NCBI GenBank assembly: GCA_001899855.1
Contig: MKWR01000011.1
Coordinates: forward strand, 88,179 to 152,178
Length of the DNA stretch: 64,000 nucleotides
Direction of reading: 5' to 3'
Source: Lysobacterales bacterium 63-13
GTDB taxonomy: Bacteria > Pseudomonadota > Gammaproteobacteria > Xanthomonadales > Rhodanobacteraceae
Under the pieces are notes generated by a model that was not told the DNA's origin, did no database searches, and saw nothing but the letters and a program-made list of their open reading frames with translations. Shown one piece after another: positions 18,810-30,112 of this stretch. The translations under genes and the position numbers were made by a program. Every line of letters starts with the position of its first letter. Position 1 is the first letter of the stretch.

Positions 18810-19292
18810 ATGCGCAAGGCAGGCTCCGGATTCACCCTGATCGAACTGATGATCGTGATCGCGATCATCGGCATCATGGCGGCGTTGGCCCTGCCCAATT
18901 ACCAGGACCGCATCATCCGCACGCAGGTGCAGGAGTCGGTGGCCTTTGTCGAGTTCGCACGCGATGCCGTCGAGGCCTTCCATGCGAAGACCCGGCGCAT
19001 GCCCGTGGACAACGCCGAAGCGGGGTTGCCGGCAGCGCAGCAGATCATCGGCAACTACATCGCCCAGGTCGAGATCGAGAATGGCACCATCAACGTGCAG
19101 TTTGGCAATCGCGCGAACCAGGCGATCATCAGTAAGTGGATCACGCTGCGTCCCGGGGTCGTCGCGGCGGCGAAACAGGTACCCGTTTCCTGGTTGTGTG
19201 GCGTGGCGCTTCCGGTCGAGGGCCTGACCTACAGCGGCAGCAATCGTACCGATCTGGAGCCGCAGGTCTTGCCGATCGATTGTCGACTCTGA
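18810..19292 (+). CDS. Type IV pilin-like protein (PilA/PilE type)
   Basis: 160 residues. A six-residue basic leader (MRKAGSG) precedes the processing site and the canonical N-terminal helix FTLIELMIVIAIIGIMAALALP. GAGGAA stands about 6 nt before the ATG. The body shows the family pattern RMPVDN-EAGLP, GNYIAQVEIENGTINVQFG, and C-terminal cysteines (SWLCGV, PIDCRL) that probably form the disulfide loop. It is clearly paralogous to the pilin at 17105 and closes the pilin/platform/pilin module. Confidence 0.85.
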   Translation: MRKAGSGFTLIELMIVIAIIGIMAALALPNYQDRIIRTQVQESVAFVEFARDAVEAFHAKTRRMPVDNAEAGLPAAQQIIGNYIAQVEIENGTINVQFGNRANQAIISKWITLRPGVVAAAKQVPVSWLCGVALPVEGLTYSGSNRTDLEPQVLPIDCRL

Positions 19293-19568
19293 TGTCCCGC
19301 CTCGTGGCCTTGCGGCAAGGGCCATGCCTGCAGGGTCACCGCTCCAGCCCGATGCGGACAGTGGGAGCGCGATGCGCGGGCTGGCGGGTGCGGGGCGGCC
19401 ACGGTGAGCGGCGGCGGTCCAGCGCGCCGCCCATGACGACGGCGATCAGGGCCACGCTGTGCGCCGGCCCGACCAAGAGTCCATCGACATTCCGATCGGA
19501 GTCCTTTCAGCCGCCGGATTTGCCCCCATGTCACGGGCTTCGATCAATTCGCCGTGTCGCCATTCAAC

Positions 19569-21416
19569 ATGATCGCGCATAAATCCGCCGCCACGTCCGC
19601 CAAGCCCGAAATCGCGCGCGGCTTTCTCGGTGCGTTTCGTTTCAGTCGACGCGCGATCGAGCTGGTCTGGAGCACCAGTCATGCCCTGACCTTCGCCCTG
19701 GCGGCGTTGACCCTGATCGCCGGCCTGCTGCCGGCCGCGATCGCCTGGGTAGGTGCGCATATCGTCGATGCCGTGGTGACGGCGGCGCAGATGGTGCGTG
19801 CGGGCGAGCATGCGCAACTGGCACCGGTGTTCTGGCTGGTCGCCCTCGAAGGACTGCTGGTCACCGCCATGGCGGCGGCGCAGCGCGGCATCTCGTTCTG
19901 CCAATCGCTGTTGCGTGCCCAGCTCGGCCAACGCGTCAATGAAATGATTCTCGAAAAGGCGCTGACCCTTGATCTCGTCCACTTCGAGGATTCGGAGTTT
20001 TACGACAAACTCACTCGTGCGCGTCGCGAGGCATCGAGCCGCCCACTGTCGCTGGTCAATCGAACGTTTGGCCTGGCGCAGAACCTGATTGCCCTGGCCA
20101 GCTATGCGGCCTTGCTCATCAGTTTCTCGCCGTGGGCCATGCTCATCCTGCTGCTGGCGGGCCTGCCGGCCTTCATCGCCGAGGCAAAGTTCTCCGGTGA
20201 CGCATTCACCCTGTTCCGCTGGCGTTCGCCGGAAACGCGCATGCAGCTTTACCTGGAGACCGTGCTTGCCCGCGAGGACAGTGCCAAGGAAGTGCGCCTG
20301 TTCGGGCTCGGCCCGCTGCTGCTCGACCGTTATCGAAGCATTTTCCATAAATTATACAAGGCGGATCGCGCGTTGACCCTGCGCCGTGACAGCTGGGGCC
20401 TCGGCCTTGGCCTGATTGGTACGCTGACCCTGTACGCCGCCTATGCCTGGATTGCCTTCACCACGGTGATGGGGCGCATCACGCTCGGCCAGATGACGAT
20501 GTATTTCATGGTCTTCCGCCAGGGACAATCGGCGGTCTCGGCGATCCTCTCTTCGGTTGGCGGCATGTATGAGGACAACCTTTATCTTTCCACGTTGTAC
20601 GAATACCTGGAAACGCCGACGCGCCTGCCCTCCGGTACCGCCACCAAGGGCACCGACGCCACCGACGGCATCCGTTTCGAGCACGTGACCTTCACCTATC
20701 CGGGTGCGAACGAGCCCGCCTTGCACGACATCAACCTGCATATCCGTCCCGGCGAATCGCTGGCCCTGGTTGGTCAGAACGGCTCGGGAAAGACCACCCT
20801 GATCAAGCTGCTCACGCGCCTCTACGCGCCCGACAGCGGCCGCATCCTGCTCGATGGCGTCGATCTGGTGGAATGGGACGAGACCACCTTGCGTCGACGC
20901 ATCGGCGTGATCTTCCAGGATTTCGCGCGCTACCAGATGCGGGTTGGCGAAAACATCGGTGCCGGTGATGTCAGTCATTTCGAGGACGAGGCGCGCTGGC
21001 GCGAAGCCGGCGCGAAAGGCATGGCCAACGAGTTCATCGAAAGCCTGCCGGCCGCCTACAACACCCAGCTCGGCAAATGGTTCAACGACGGCCGCGAGCT
21101 CTCCGGCGGGCAGTGGCAGAAGATTGCCCTGGCGCGTGCCTTCATGCGCACCGGTGCCGACATCCTCGTTCTCGACGAGCCAACCGCGGCGATGGATGCA
21201 GAAGCCGAAGCGACCATCTTCGAGCACTTTCGCGCGCTGTCGAAGAACCGCATCGTGATCCTCATCTCGCACCGTTTCTCGACCGTGCGCATGGCCGACC
21301 AGATCATCGTCATCCAGGATGGTCGCATCATCGAGCATGGCAACCACGCGCAACTGGTCGGGCAGCAAGGTCACTACGCGCACCTGTTCGCGTTGCAGGC
21401 AAAAGGCTATCAATGA
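19569..21416 (+). CDS. ABC transporter, fused permease and ATPase
   Basis: About 615 residues from ATG 19569; GTG 19554 would add five residues, and neither has a clear ribosome site. The N-terminal half is a six-helix exporter-type membrane domain (helices near SHALTFALAALTLIAGLLP, NLIALASYAALLISFS, GLGLIGTLTLYAAYAWIAF). The C-terminal half is a complete ATPase: Walker A GQNGSGKTT, Q-loop FQDF, signature LSGGQ, Walker B ILVLDEPTAAMD, and H-loop ISHRF. It is organised like MsbA/LmrA-type half transporters that work as homodimers. The substrate is unknown, and no partner or accessory protein lies beside it. Confidence 0.9.
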   Translation: MIAHKSAATSAKPEIARGFLGAFRFSRRAIELVWSTSHALTFALAALTLIAGLLPAAIAWVGAHIVDAVVTAAQMVRAGEHAQLAPVFWLVALEGLLVTAMAAAQRGISFCQSLLRAQLGQRVNEMILEKALTLDLVHFEDSEFYDKLTRARREASSRPLSLVNRTFGLAQNLIALASYAALLISFSPWAMLILLLAGLPAFIAEAKFSGDAFTLFRWRSPETRMQLYLETVLAREDSAKEVRLFGLGPLLLDRYRSIFHKLYKADRALTLRRDSWGLGLGLIGTLTLYAAYAWIAFTTVMGRITLGQMTMYFMVFRQGQSAVSAILSSVGGMYEDNLYLSTLYEYLETPTRLPSGTATKGTDATDGIRFEHVTFTYPGANEPALHDINLHIRPGESLALVGQNGSGKTTLIKLLTRLYAPDSGRILLDGVDLVEWDETTLRRRIGVIFQDFARYQMRVGENIGAGDVSHFEDEARWREAGAKGMANEFIESLPAAYNTQLGKWFNDGRELSGGQWQKIALARAFMRTGADILVLDEPTAAMDAEAEATIFEHFRALSKNRIVILISHRFSTVRMADQIIVIQDGRIIEHGNHAQLVGQQGHYAHLFALQAKGYQ

Positions 21417-21513
21417 GTTCGCTGTCTATCCGGCGCTTCCCTTGTCCCGGGACAACTCGCGTGGTGTTGCCATAGACTGGCGCGCGTTTTGTTGACCAAC
21501 CAGGGGGATAGTG

Positions 21514-21885
21514 ATGAAGAAGATGATTTGGATGGCCGTTTTGCTGATGCTGGTTTCGACCAGTGCCATGGCGCAATCGCGTGGCGATTGGGTGCTTGGC
21601 AACTGGCGCGGCGGCGGCTACTGGTTTCCCGGCGTGGTGCAGGGCAACGAGGGTGGCCGCATCACCATTGCCTATGACGATGGCACCAGGGAAACGGTCT
21701 CCGCGAGGGATGTCCGGCCCTATACGTGGGCATTGGGCACGCGCGTGGAGTGTCGCTGGTCGGGTGGCACGGAGTGGTACGCCGGCCGCATCACCGGCAT
21801 GAGCAAGGATGGCACGAAGATCGATGTCCACTATGACGATGGTGACAACGAGCGCTTAGGCACGGGTGGCTGCCGCTCGCGGTAG
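21514..21885 (+). CDS. Small secreted protein with two Tudor/agenet-like repeats
   Basis: 123 residues. ATG 21514 follows GGGGG with 6 nt spacing. The signal peptide is MKKMIWMAVLLMLVSTSAMA. The mature part consists of two similar small beta-barrel units, W-x-GG-x-YWFPGVV...ITIAYDDG and W-x-GG-x-EWYAGRI...IDVHYDDG, the pattern of tandem Tudor/agenet (DUF4537-like) modules. In eukaryotes these bind methylated peptides; in a secreted bacterial protein the ligand is unknown. It is a monocistronic gene followed by a strong hairpin. Confidence 0.7.
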   Translation: MKKMIWMAVLLMLVSTSAMAQSRGDWVLGNWRGGGYWFPGVVQGNEGGRITIAYDDGTRETVSARDVRPYTWALGTRVECRWSGGTEWYAGRITGMSKDGTKIDVHYDDGDNERLGTGGCRSR

Positions 21886-21896
21886 GCGGCCCTGTG

Positions 21897-21927
21897 GATG
21901 GGGCCGCGCATCCGCGCGCGGCCCATC
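21897..21927 (+). terminator. GC-rich hairpin between convergent genes
   Basis: GATGGGGCCGCGC / GCGCGGCCCATC with one bulged G, 12 bp after the Tudor-like gene, followed by CCTTTC. It also lies just beyond the 3' end of the convergent peptidase gene, so it may serve both strands. Confidence 0.5.
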
Positions 21928-21943
21928 CCTTTCACTCTGGGGA

Positions 21944-23911
21944 TCAGGGTGCCTTGGCCGGGCCATCACCCTTGAGATGGGTGTCGAGGAAGGCGAGGAT
22001 CTTGCCGTAGCCCTCGATCTGGTTCTTCTTCTTGCCAAAGCCGTGTCCTTCATCGTCGAAGACGACGTATTCGACCGGCACGTTGTTCTTGCGCACCGCG
22101 GCGACGATGTCATCGGATTCGGCAAGGATCACGCGCGGATCGTTCTTGCCCTGCAACACCATCAACGGCTTGGTGATCTTGTCGGCGTGGAACAGCGGCG
22201 AGATGGCAACGAGCATGTCGCGCTGGCTTTCCGGATTGCCGATTTCCTGATAGAGCGCCTCGCGGAAACTTTCCCAGTACGGCGGAATGCTTTCCAGGGT
22301 GCGCAGCCAGTTGCTGACGCCGAACAAGTCGACGCCAACCTTGAACTCGTCGGGCTGGAAAGCCAGCGCGGCCAGCGTCATGTACCCGCCGTAGCTGCCA
22401 CCCATGATGCCGATGCGCTCGCCATCGACGTAATCGAGCGATTGCAGGTATTTCTTCGCCTCTACGCAATCCTGCAGCGGCTCGTGGCCGTGCTTCTGGT
22501 CATCGGCGGCAAAGAAGGTCTTGCCGTAACCCGAGCTGCCGCGATTGTTGATGCCGAGCACGACATAACCGTTGTTGGCGAGGAACTGGGCAACCGTGTT
22601 GTAGCCGCGCGTGGTCTGTCCGCCAGGACCGCCATGCACCAGCAGCAATGCCGGCACCTTGTTTGCGGCCGTTGCCTGATGCGGTTTCCAGAGGATGTTC
22701 GGAATCTCCATGCCGTCGAAGCTCTTGAAGCGCACGACGCTGGAATCGACCAGTTCGCCGGCCTCGATCCTCGGACTCAGTGACGTGGTCAGGCGCTTGG
22801 CCTCGGCATCACCGAAGGTCAGCGTGTACAGCTCGCTGGGCTGGCGATCGCCGTTGACATAGAACGCCATGCGGTTTTCCGAACGTGCGATCGAGACGCC
22901 ACGGATTTCACCGGCGGGAAGTTCCGGCAAGACCAGCGCCTTGCCGGTGGCGGCTTCGCTGATCGCGACTTGCGTGCTGCCATCGACATTGGTGGCGACG
23001 ACAAGATATTTGCCGGCCTGCGAGTAGCGCGCATAGACAATGTCCCAGGCCGCCGATTGCACATCCTCATGCTTGTCGCTGCCGAGCACATAGCGGCGCA
23101 GGCGCTGGAATTCGCTGCCTTCATCGCTGGTGTAGAGCAGGCTGGCCGAATCGGGCGAAAAGGTCTCGGCCGAATAACGCGCATTGCCCGTGTGCGGGGT
23201 CAGGTCGATCGTCTTGTTGTTCCGGCGATCGTGGAGGAACAGGTTGTTGTCGACCGTCGTGCGCGACTTCGACAGTGCCAGCCAGCGCTCGTCGGGCGAG
23301 ATCGCGGCAATGTCGTAACCTCCCTTGTTCTCGAAGAGGCGCTCGCGCTTGTAGGATTCTGCATCGTAGCGGTAGAGGTCGAAGAACTTCTCGTCACGCT
23401 CGTTGGTGACGACATAAAACGCCGTGCCGTCCGTGCTGAAATCGATGAAGGTGGCCTTCAGCTTTTCGCCCGGGGTCAAATCCCTTTCGCTGCCATCGGC
23501 TTCGATCACATACAGGTGGTCAAGCTCGTTGCCGCCCTGGTCGCGCGAGACCAGCTTGCGCTCGTCGGCCGGAAACCAGGCTTCCGAATAGGTGTTGTCG
23601 GTGGTCGACGCGGTCACCGGCACCCATTCGCCGCCGCTGGCCGGCATCGTGTAGGCGTTCCAGATGCCGGATTTGTTCGAGGAGAACAGGATCCGGCTTT
23701 CATCCGGCGAGAACGACGCGCCGGCGACGCCGGTGGTGTCGATGAAATCCTCGATCGGGTGCGCCTTGACGGCTGGCACGGCTGCAGCCGGCGTCGCCGC
23801 AGCGGAGGTTTCTGCCGGCGGCGCGGGTGGCACCGGCTTCGGCGCGCATGCGGCCAGGGCCAGCAAGGGCAGGAGGATCAGGCTTCGGTAGTGCGCAGAC
23901 GGGCGTTGCAT
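21944..23911 (-). CDS. S9 family prolyl oligopeptidase-like lipoprotein
   Basis: 655 residues from ATG 23911, with GGGGAG 6 nt upstream; the further upstream open frame is not coding-like. The leader ends in the lipobox LLALAAC, predicting a membrane-anchored periplasmic enzyme, and is followed by a P/A-rich linker. An N-terminal seven-bladed-propeller-like region (WD40-like segments such as SFSPDESRILFSS) precedes an alpha/beta hydrolase domain. The triad reads Ser506 (GGSYGG), Asp591 (QGKNDPR) and His623 (DEGHGF). Homologues are dipeptidyl or acylaminoacyl peptidases. Confidence 0.9.
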   Translation of the reverse strand: MQRPSAHYRSLILLPLLALAACAPKPVPPAPPAETSAAATPAAAVPAVKAHPIEDFIDTTGVAGASFSPDESRILFSSNKSGIWNAYTMPASGGEWVPVTASTTDNTYSEAWFPADERKLVSRDQGGNELDHLYVIEADGSERDLTPGEKLKATFIDFSTDGTAFYVVTNERDEKFFDLYRYDAESYKRERLFENKGGYDIAAISPDERWLALSKSRTTVDNNLFLHDRRNNKTIDLTPHTGNARYSAETFSPDSASLLYTSDEGSEFQRLRRYVLGSDKHEDVQSAAWDIVYARYSQAGKYLVVATNVDGSTQVAISEAATGKALVLPELPAGEIRGVSIARSENRMAFYVNGDRQPSELYTLTFGDAEAKRLTTSLSPRIEAGELVDSSVVRFKSFDGMEIPNILWKPHQATAANKVPALLLVHGGPGGQTTRGYNTVAQFLANNGYVVLGINNRGSSGYGKTFFAADDQKHGHEPLQDCVEAKKYLQSLDYVDGERIGIMGGSYGGYMTLAALAFQPDEFKVGVDLFGVSNWLRTLESIPPYWESFREALYQEIGNPESQRDMLVAISPLFHADKITKPLMVLQGKNDPRVILAESDDIVAAVRKNNVPVEYVVFDDEGHGFGKKKNQIEGYGKILAFLDTHLKGDGPAKAP

Positions 23912-24337
23912 CGATGGCTCCCCATTCCGGTTCAGGATCCCGGACGCTAGCACAGGGGCGTTGCCGTGCAAGGCATGGAGGTCATGTCCGCTGCGCCGGG
24001 TGGCTGCATGGACAGCTACAGCCGCATACGCCGAGCGGGGCCCGCATGGAAACCTGCGCCTGGCTGAATGGCCGATTCGACGTGAATGGCCGGTTCGTGT
24101 AAAATCGCGCGCCGATCCGGGCCTTGCCCGGATGCCCAGGCGGACTCCGGTCTGCATTGAAACTGAAGCAATCGGGCAGTTTCCACGACATCCACGCGAC
24201 AGCAGCGCTATTCCGCGCGCCAATGCTGCCGGGTTCGGTGTCGCGTTTTTCGTGGTCGGAAGGCACGGTCGAAGGCGATCGGGGTTCTGTTCGGCCAATC
24301 ATCTTCCAGTTATCAGTCCAGTTATCAGAGAAAAATC
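23912..24337. other. 426-bp divergent intergenic region upstream of fusA-like gene
   Basis: No gene is supported here. It holds the start region of the S9 peptidase gene, a promoter candidate and a hairpin for the elongation factor G leader, and an 11-bp direct repeat CCAGTTATCAG (24306-24316 and 24318-24328) ending 9 bp before the fusA-like ATG. Confidence 0.7.
24077..24105 (+). promoter_or_regulatory. Candidate sigma-70 promoter for the fusA-like gene
   Basis: TCGACG (4/6 to TTGACA), 17-bp spacer, TAAAAT (5/6 to TATAAT). Use of this promoter would give a leader of about 225 nt. A perfect hairpin ATCCGGGC-CTT-GCCCGGAT (24115-24133) would lie at its 5' end. Confidence 0.5.
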
Positions 24338-26467
<2,130 letters not shown>

Positions 26468-26516
26468 TCGTCCAGCGACTCGGCGGCGAACCCGCCCAGT
26501 CCGCCAGCTTCAAGGC

Positions 26517-26554
26517 AACGCCCGCGTGCGAACCACGCGGGCGTTGTCGTTTTT
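26517..26554 (+). terminator. Rho-independent terminator of the elongation factor G gene
   Basis: Stem AACGCCCGCGTG / CACGCGGGCGTT with a 5-nt loop, followed by GTCGTTTTT, 50 bp after the stop codon. Confidence 0.9.
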
Positions 26555-26739
26555 GCGCCCGGCACTGCAACCAGCGCGTGCCCGTGGCTGCACGACTTGC
26601 AGGCTGTTGAAGTTCCACTCGGTCGGCACGATCCGGCGGCGAAACGTGCCTCAAGATGCTCATTAAGCGCATGTAAACTGCGCTTTTTCGGCCCGTTTCG
26701 CCTTGTCTCGCACTCGCCCGAGCGAATTCAAACAGCCAG

Positions 26740-28524
26740 CTAGGGCGCGCTGGCGGCTGCGTCCTGCTCGGCGGCGGCCTTGCGGTCGGCGATGAAGCGC
26801 TGGATCTGCGCATCGAGAACCGGCAGCGGCACCGAGCCCTGGGCGAGCACGGCATCGTTGAAGGCGCGAATGTCAAAGCGCGTGCCAAGTTCCCTCTCGG
26901 CCTCCTTGCGCAGGGCGACGATGCGGATCTCGCCGAGCTTGTAGCTCAGCGCCTGTCCGGGCCAGGAGATGTAGCGATCGACTTCCGTGGTGACCTCGTG
27001 CTCGCTGAGCGCGGTGTGATCGCGCAGGTAGGCCAGCGCCTTGTCGCGGCTCCAGCCCTTGTGGTGCACGCCGGTGTCGATGACCAGGCGGCAGGCACGC
27101 CACATCTCGTAGGTGAGGCGGCCGAAATTCTCGTAGGGCGTGGTGTAGATGCCCATTTCCACGCCCAGCTTCTCCGCATACAGACCCCAGCCTTCGCCAT
27201 ACGCCGAGATGTAGCCGTTGCGGCGAAACGGCGGCAAAACGGTTTGCTCTTCGGCCAGCGACAACTGGAATGAATGCCCGGGCGCGGATTCGTGCAAGGT
27301 CAGCGCCGGCAGGTTGTACAGCGGTCGCGAGGGCAGGTCATGGGTATTCAGCCAATAGGTCGAGGCACCACCGCGCCCGGCCGTCCAGAACGGGGCAATG
27401 TCGGCCGGCACCGGTTCGATGCCGAAGCGCCCGCGCGGCAGCAGGTTGAAGAAGCGCGACAACTTCGCATCGACGCGCTTGGCAATCCAGGCGGCACGCA
27501 TGAGCAATTCTTCCGGCGTCTTCGCATAGAACTGCGGGTCGTTGCGCAGGAAGGCGAGGAATTCGGCGAAGCTTCCGCTGAAACCGGCTTCCTGCATGCT
27601 TGTCAGCATTTCCGCCTGGATGCGTGCGACCTCGTCAAGACCGATCTTGTGGATGTCCTCGGCGCTCAGATCCAGTGTCGTGTATTCGCGGATCTGCTGG
27701 CGATACCAGGCCTTGCCGTTCGGCATCGATTCCGCCGCCAGGGATTTGCGCGCCCTGGTGAGGTATTCGGTGCGGAAGAAATCGAGCAGCTTCGCGTATG
27801 CCGGGATCACCGCCGTGCGGATTGCGGCAAGCCCTGCGCCGCGCAACTGCTCCTGGCGCTCCGGCGGCATGCTCGCCGGCAGTTCCTTGAGCGGCTTGAA
27901 GAACTCGCTGTCCGCCGCTTCCGCCAATTCGGCAACCATGGCAATCGAGGCATCGCGCCCGGGCAACACCGCCCGCGGCACGCTGAAGCCGCGCTTGAGT
28001 CCGGCGCGCATGTTGACGATCTGCTCATCGAAATAGCGCGGGACATCGTTCAATCGCGCAATGTAGTCCTCGGCGTCCTCGACCGTGCGCAACGGCCTGC
28101 GCGTCATGAAGCCGAGATCCGACCAGAACGAGGAGTCCGAATTGAACGGCATCTCGTAGCCGCCAAAACGGATGTCGGCGACGAAGTTGCCGATCTGCGG
28201 CCGGTAGACGGCAAAGTTGATCTGTTCGGCCGCCGAAAGTTCGTCAACCGGCAACGCATCCAGTTGCTTGAGCACATTGCTCCAGACCTGCAGCCGCTGC
28301 TTCTGCGTCTCGGCATCGACGTGCGGCAGGTGATTGACGCGGGCGGCATCCTCCCTGTCGTCGTCGGTGCCGGGAAACTGCTGCTGGCGCCAGCTCCATT
28401 CCTCCTCGTAAATGGCCTTGAACTGCTGGTCGGCCGATGAGCCCGAAGCGGTTTCGGCACGCGTCGGCACGGGCACGGCCAGGAAAACACCCAGACAGCA
28501 AGCGCCCAGCATCGGCAATTTCAT
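26740..28524 (-). CDS. DUF885 family secreted metallopeptidase-like protein
   Basis: 594 residues from ATG 28524 (GGAG 7 nt upstream; in-frame ATGs at 28539 and 28545 are alternatives). A signal peptide MKLPMLGACCLGVFLAVPVPTRA indicates export. The DUF885 core has the zinc-site-like HESAPGH motif followed about 30 residues later by GEGWGLYAE, the arrangement of M3/M32-like metallopeptidases. Family members are uncharacterised or carboxypeptidase-like. It lies convergent to the fusA-like gene behind that gene's terminator. Confidence 0.85.
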   Translation of the reverse strand: MKLPMLGACCLGVFLAVPVPTRAETASGSSADQQFKAIYEEEWSWRQQQFPGTDDDREDAARVNHLPHVDAETQKQRLQVWSNVLKQLDALPVDELSAAEQINFAVYRPQIGNFVADIRFGGYEMPFNSDSSFWSDLGFMTRRPLRTVEDAEDYIARLNDVPRYFDEQIVNMRAGLKRGFSVPRAVLPGRDASIAMVAELAEAADSEFFKPLKELPASMPPERQEQLRGAGLAAIRTAVIPAYAKLLDFFRTEYLTRARKSLAAESMPNGKAWYRQQIREYTTLDLSAEDIHKIGLDEVARIQAEMLTSMQEAGFSGSFAEFLAFLRNDPQFYAKTPEELLMRAAWIAKRVDAKLSRFFNLLPRGRFGIEPVPADIAPFWTAGRGGASTYWLNTHDLPSRPLYNLPALTLHESAPGHSFQLSLAEEQTVLPPFRRNGYISAYGEGWGLYAEKLGVEMGIYTTPYENFGRLTYEMWRACRLVIDTGVHHKGWSRDKALAYLRDHTALSEHEVTTEVDRYISWPGQALSYKLGEIRIVALRKEAERELGTRFDIRAFNDAVLAQGSVPLPVLDAQIQRFIADRKAAAEQDAAASAP

Positions 28525-28768
28525 CACGCAGCTCCGCATCAGCATCAAGCTGCATGATCGCATCCCTTTGCCTGTCGTCAAATCCGCGCGGGCCTCGGCA
28601 ATTGTGCCGGTGCCGCCATTGCGCAATTCCCGGCACGGGCGACAATGCCGGCTTGACCCGCCCTGTCCAGCCATCGATGCCTGATCCATTCCCAAGCCAG
28701 CGCCGCAGCGCCGGTTTTCCCCGCCGCCGATTCGACCGTGCCGCGCGCAGGCAGCGTTGCGCGTACGT

Positions 28769-29362
28769 ATGAAGCGGTCATCCGCCACAAGCCAGGCAGC
28801 AGTCACCCGCCTCGCCCGCGCCGTGTCGATCCTTGGCCATCCCATGCTGGTCATGCCGCTGGCGGCATGGTTGGCGACGAGGAACCGACACGCCGACGCC
28901 GCCACAGCGTCGCCCGTGCTGGCTGCCATCGCCGCGCTTGGCCTGCTGGTGCTTGCCTACAGCGCAAGCCGGGTGCGCGGCGGTCATTGGCAGCATGTCG
29001 ATGCCAGCGCGCCGGGCGAGCGACGCGGACTGAATGTCTTCCTGCTGGGATTGTTTGTCCTCGCCGCGGCATTGGCGGCCTGGCTTTCCGGCCATTCGCC
29101 GATCACCATCGCCTTGCTGCTGGCCGCCGCCGTCATCCTGCTTGCCCTGCTCACGGCGGCATGGTGCAAACTGTCCCTGCACGTTGCCTTTGCCTGCTTC
29201 GCGATCTTCGTGCCCGGCAACCTGGCCGTCGCTGCCGGAATGGCGATCCTGGCCATTGCCGTTGCCTGGTCGCGGCGGGTACTGGGCCGCCACGATCGTC
29301 GCGATATTCTCGTCGGCGCGCTGGCGGGGATTGTCGCCGGCATCCTTTTCCAGACCCTTTGA
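28769..29362 (+). CDS. Integral membrane protein, PAP2-like remnant
   Basis: About 197 residues from ATG 28769 (TTG 28757 possible; no clear ribosome site). Five to six hydrophobic segments. The arrangement HVDASAPGERRGLN ... KLSLHVAFACFA ... GRHDRRDILVGALAG recalls PAP2 phosphatase motifs (S-x-x-H, and RH followed by D), but the first motif is weak. The gene is transcribed toward the 2OG-Fe(II) oxygenase gene 25 bp downstream and is probably co-transcribed with it. Function uncertain. Confidence 0.65.
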   Translation: MKRSSATSQAAVTRLARAVSILGHPMLVMPLAAWLATRNRHADAATASPVLAAIAALGLLVLAYSASRVRGGHWQHVDASAPGERRGLNVFLLGLFVLAAALAAWLSGHSPITIALLLAAAVILLALLTAAWCKLSLHVAFACFAIFVPGNLAVAAGMAILAIAVAWSRRVLGRHDRRDILVGALAGIVAGILFQTL

Positions 29363-29387
29363 ATCCCGCAGGAGCGGAGCACAGCGC

Positions 29388-30107
29388 ATGAATGACGATT
29401 TCATCGAAGTCCAGGAGCATGCACTTTCCGTGCAGGACTGCCGGGCGATGATCCAGCAGTTCGAGACTTCCGGGCAGGCGGTGCGCGGGCGCACCGGCGG
29501 TGGTGTCAACACCGAGCTCAAGGACAGCTGGGATATCTGCATCAGCGACTACGCCGAATGGTCGATCGCATCCAACCTGCTGAACACGGCGATAATGACG
29601 GCGCTGCTGCGCTACGTGCGCAAGTATCCGCATGTCGTGCTGGCGCCGCTGTCCTTGCAGATGCCCGATCCGCACAGCGGCAAGATGCGCGCACTCGATG
29701 CGCAGGCAATCAAGGACATGCCCGACGCGCGCCTGCAAAGCCTGCTGGTCAAGGTGCTCAGGCCCGGCACCATCAACATCCAGAAATACATTGCGGATCA
29801 GGGCGGTTATCCGTACTGGCATTGCGAGCTGTATCCGAAGGCCGGAGACGGCAATGGCGAAACCCTGCATCGCGTGTTGCTGTGGACGGCGTACCTCAAC
29901 GACGGCTTCGCCGACGGCGAAACCGAGTTCCTTTACCAGCAACGCAAGATCGTGCCGCAGACTGGCGCCATGCTGATCGCGCCGGCGGGATTCACGCACA
30001 CCCATCGTGGCAATCGGCCGCGCGGTGGCGACAAGTACATCGCCACCTCGTGGGTCCTGTTCCAGCGCGCCGAGACGCTGTTCGCCGCGGTTCCGGGAAA
30101 GTCCTGA
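29388..30107 (+). CDS. 2OG-Fe(II) oxygenase
   Basis: 239 residues. GGAG stands 8 nt before ATG 29388. The core segment YPYWHCELYPKAG, the later FTHTHRGNRPRGG and the final strand KYIATSWVLFQRAE give the iron-binding H-x-E...H triad and an arginine for 2-oxoglutarate, as in prolyl 4-hydroxylase-like dioxygenases. There is no signal peptide, so it should be cytoplasmic. The hydroxylated substrate is unknown. It is convergent with the two-component operon, 5 bp away. Confidence 0.8.
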   Translation: MNDDFIEVQEHALSVQDCRAMIQQFETSGQAVRGRTGGGVNTELKDSWDICISDYAEWSIASNLLNTAIMTALLRYVRKYPHVVLAPLSLQMPDPHSGKMRALDAQAIKDMPDARLQSLLVKVLRPGTINIQKYIADQGGYPYWHCELYPKAGDGNGETLHRVLLWTAYLNDGFADGETEFLYQQRKIVPQTGAMLIAPAGFTHTHRGNRPRGGDKYIATSWVLFQRAETLFAAVPGKS

Positions 30108-30112
30108 CGCGC

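Noticed and set aside
19306..19330. Hairpin-like GGCCTTGCGGCAAGGGCC after the second pilin gene
   Set aside because: Short loop, mismatched outer stem and no T-run; not called a terminator.
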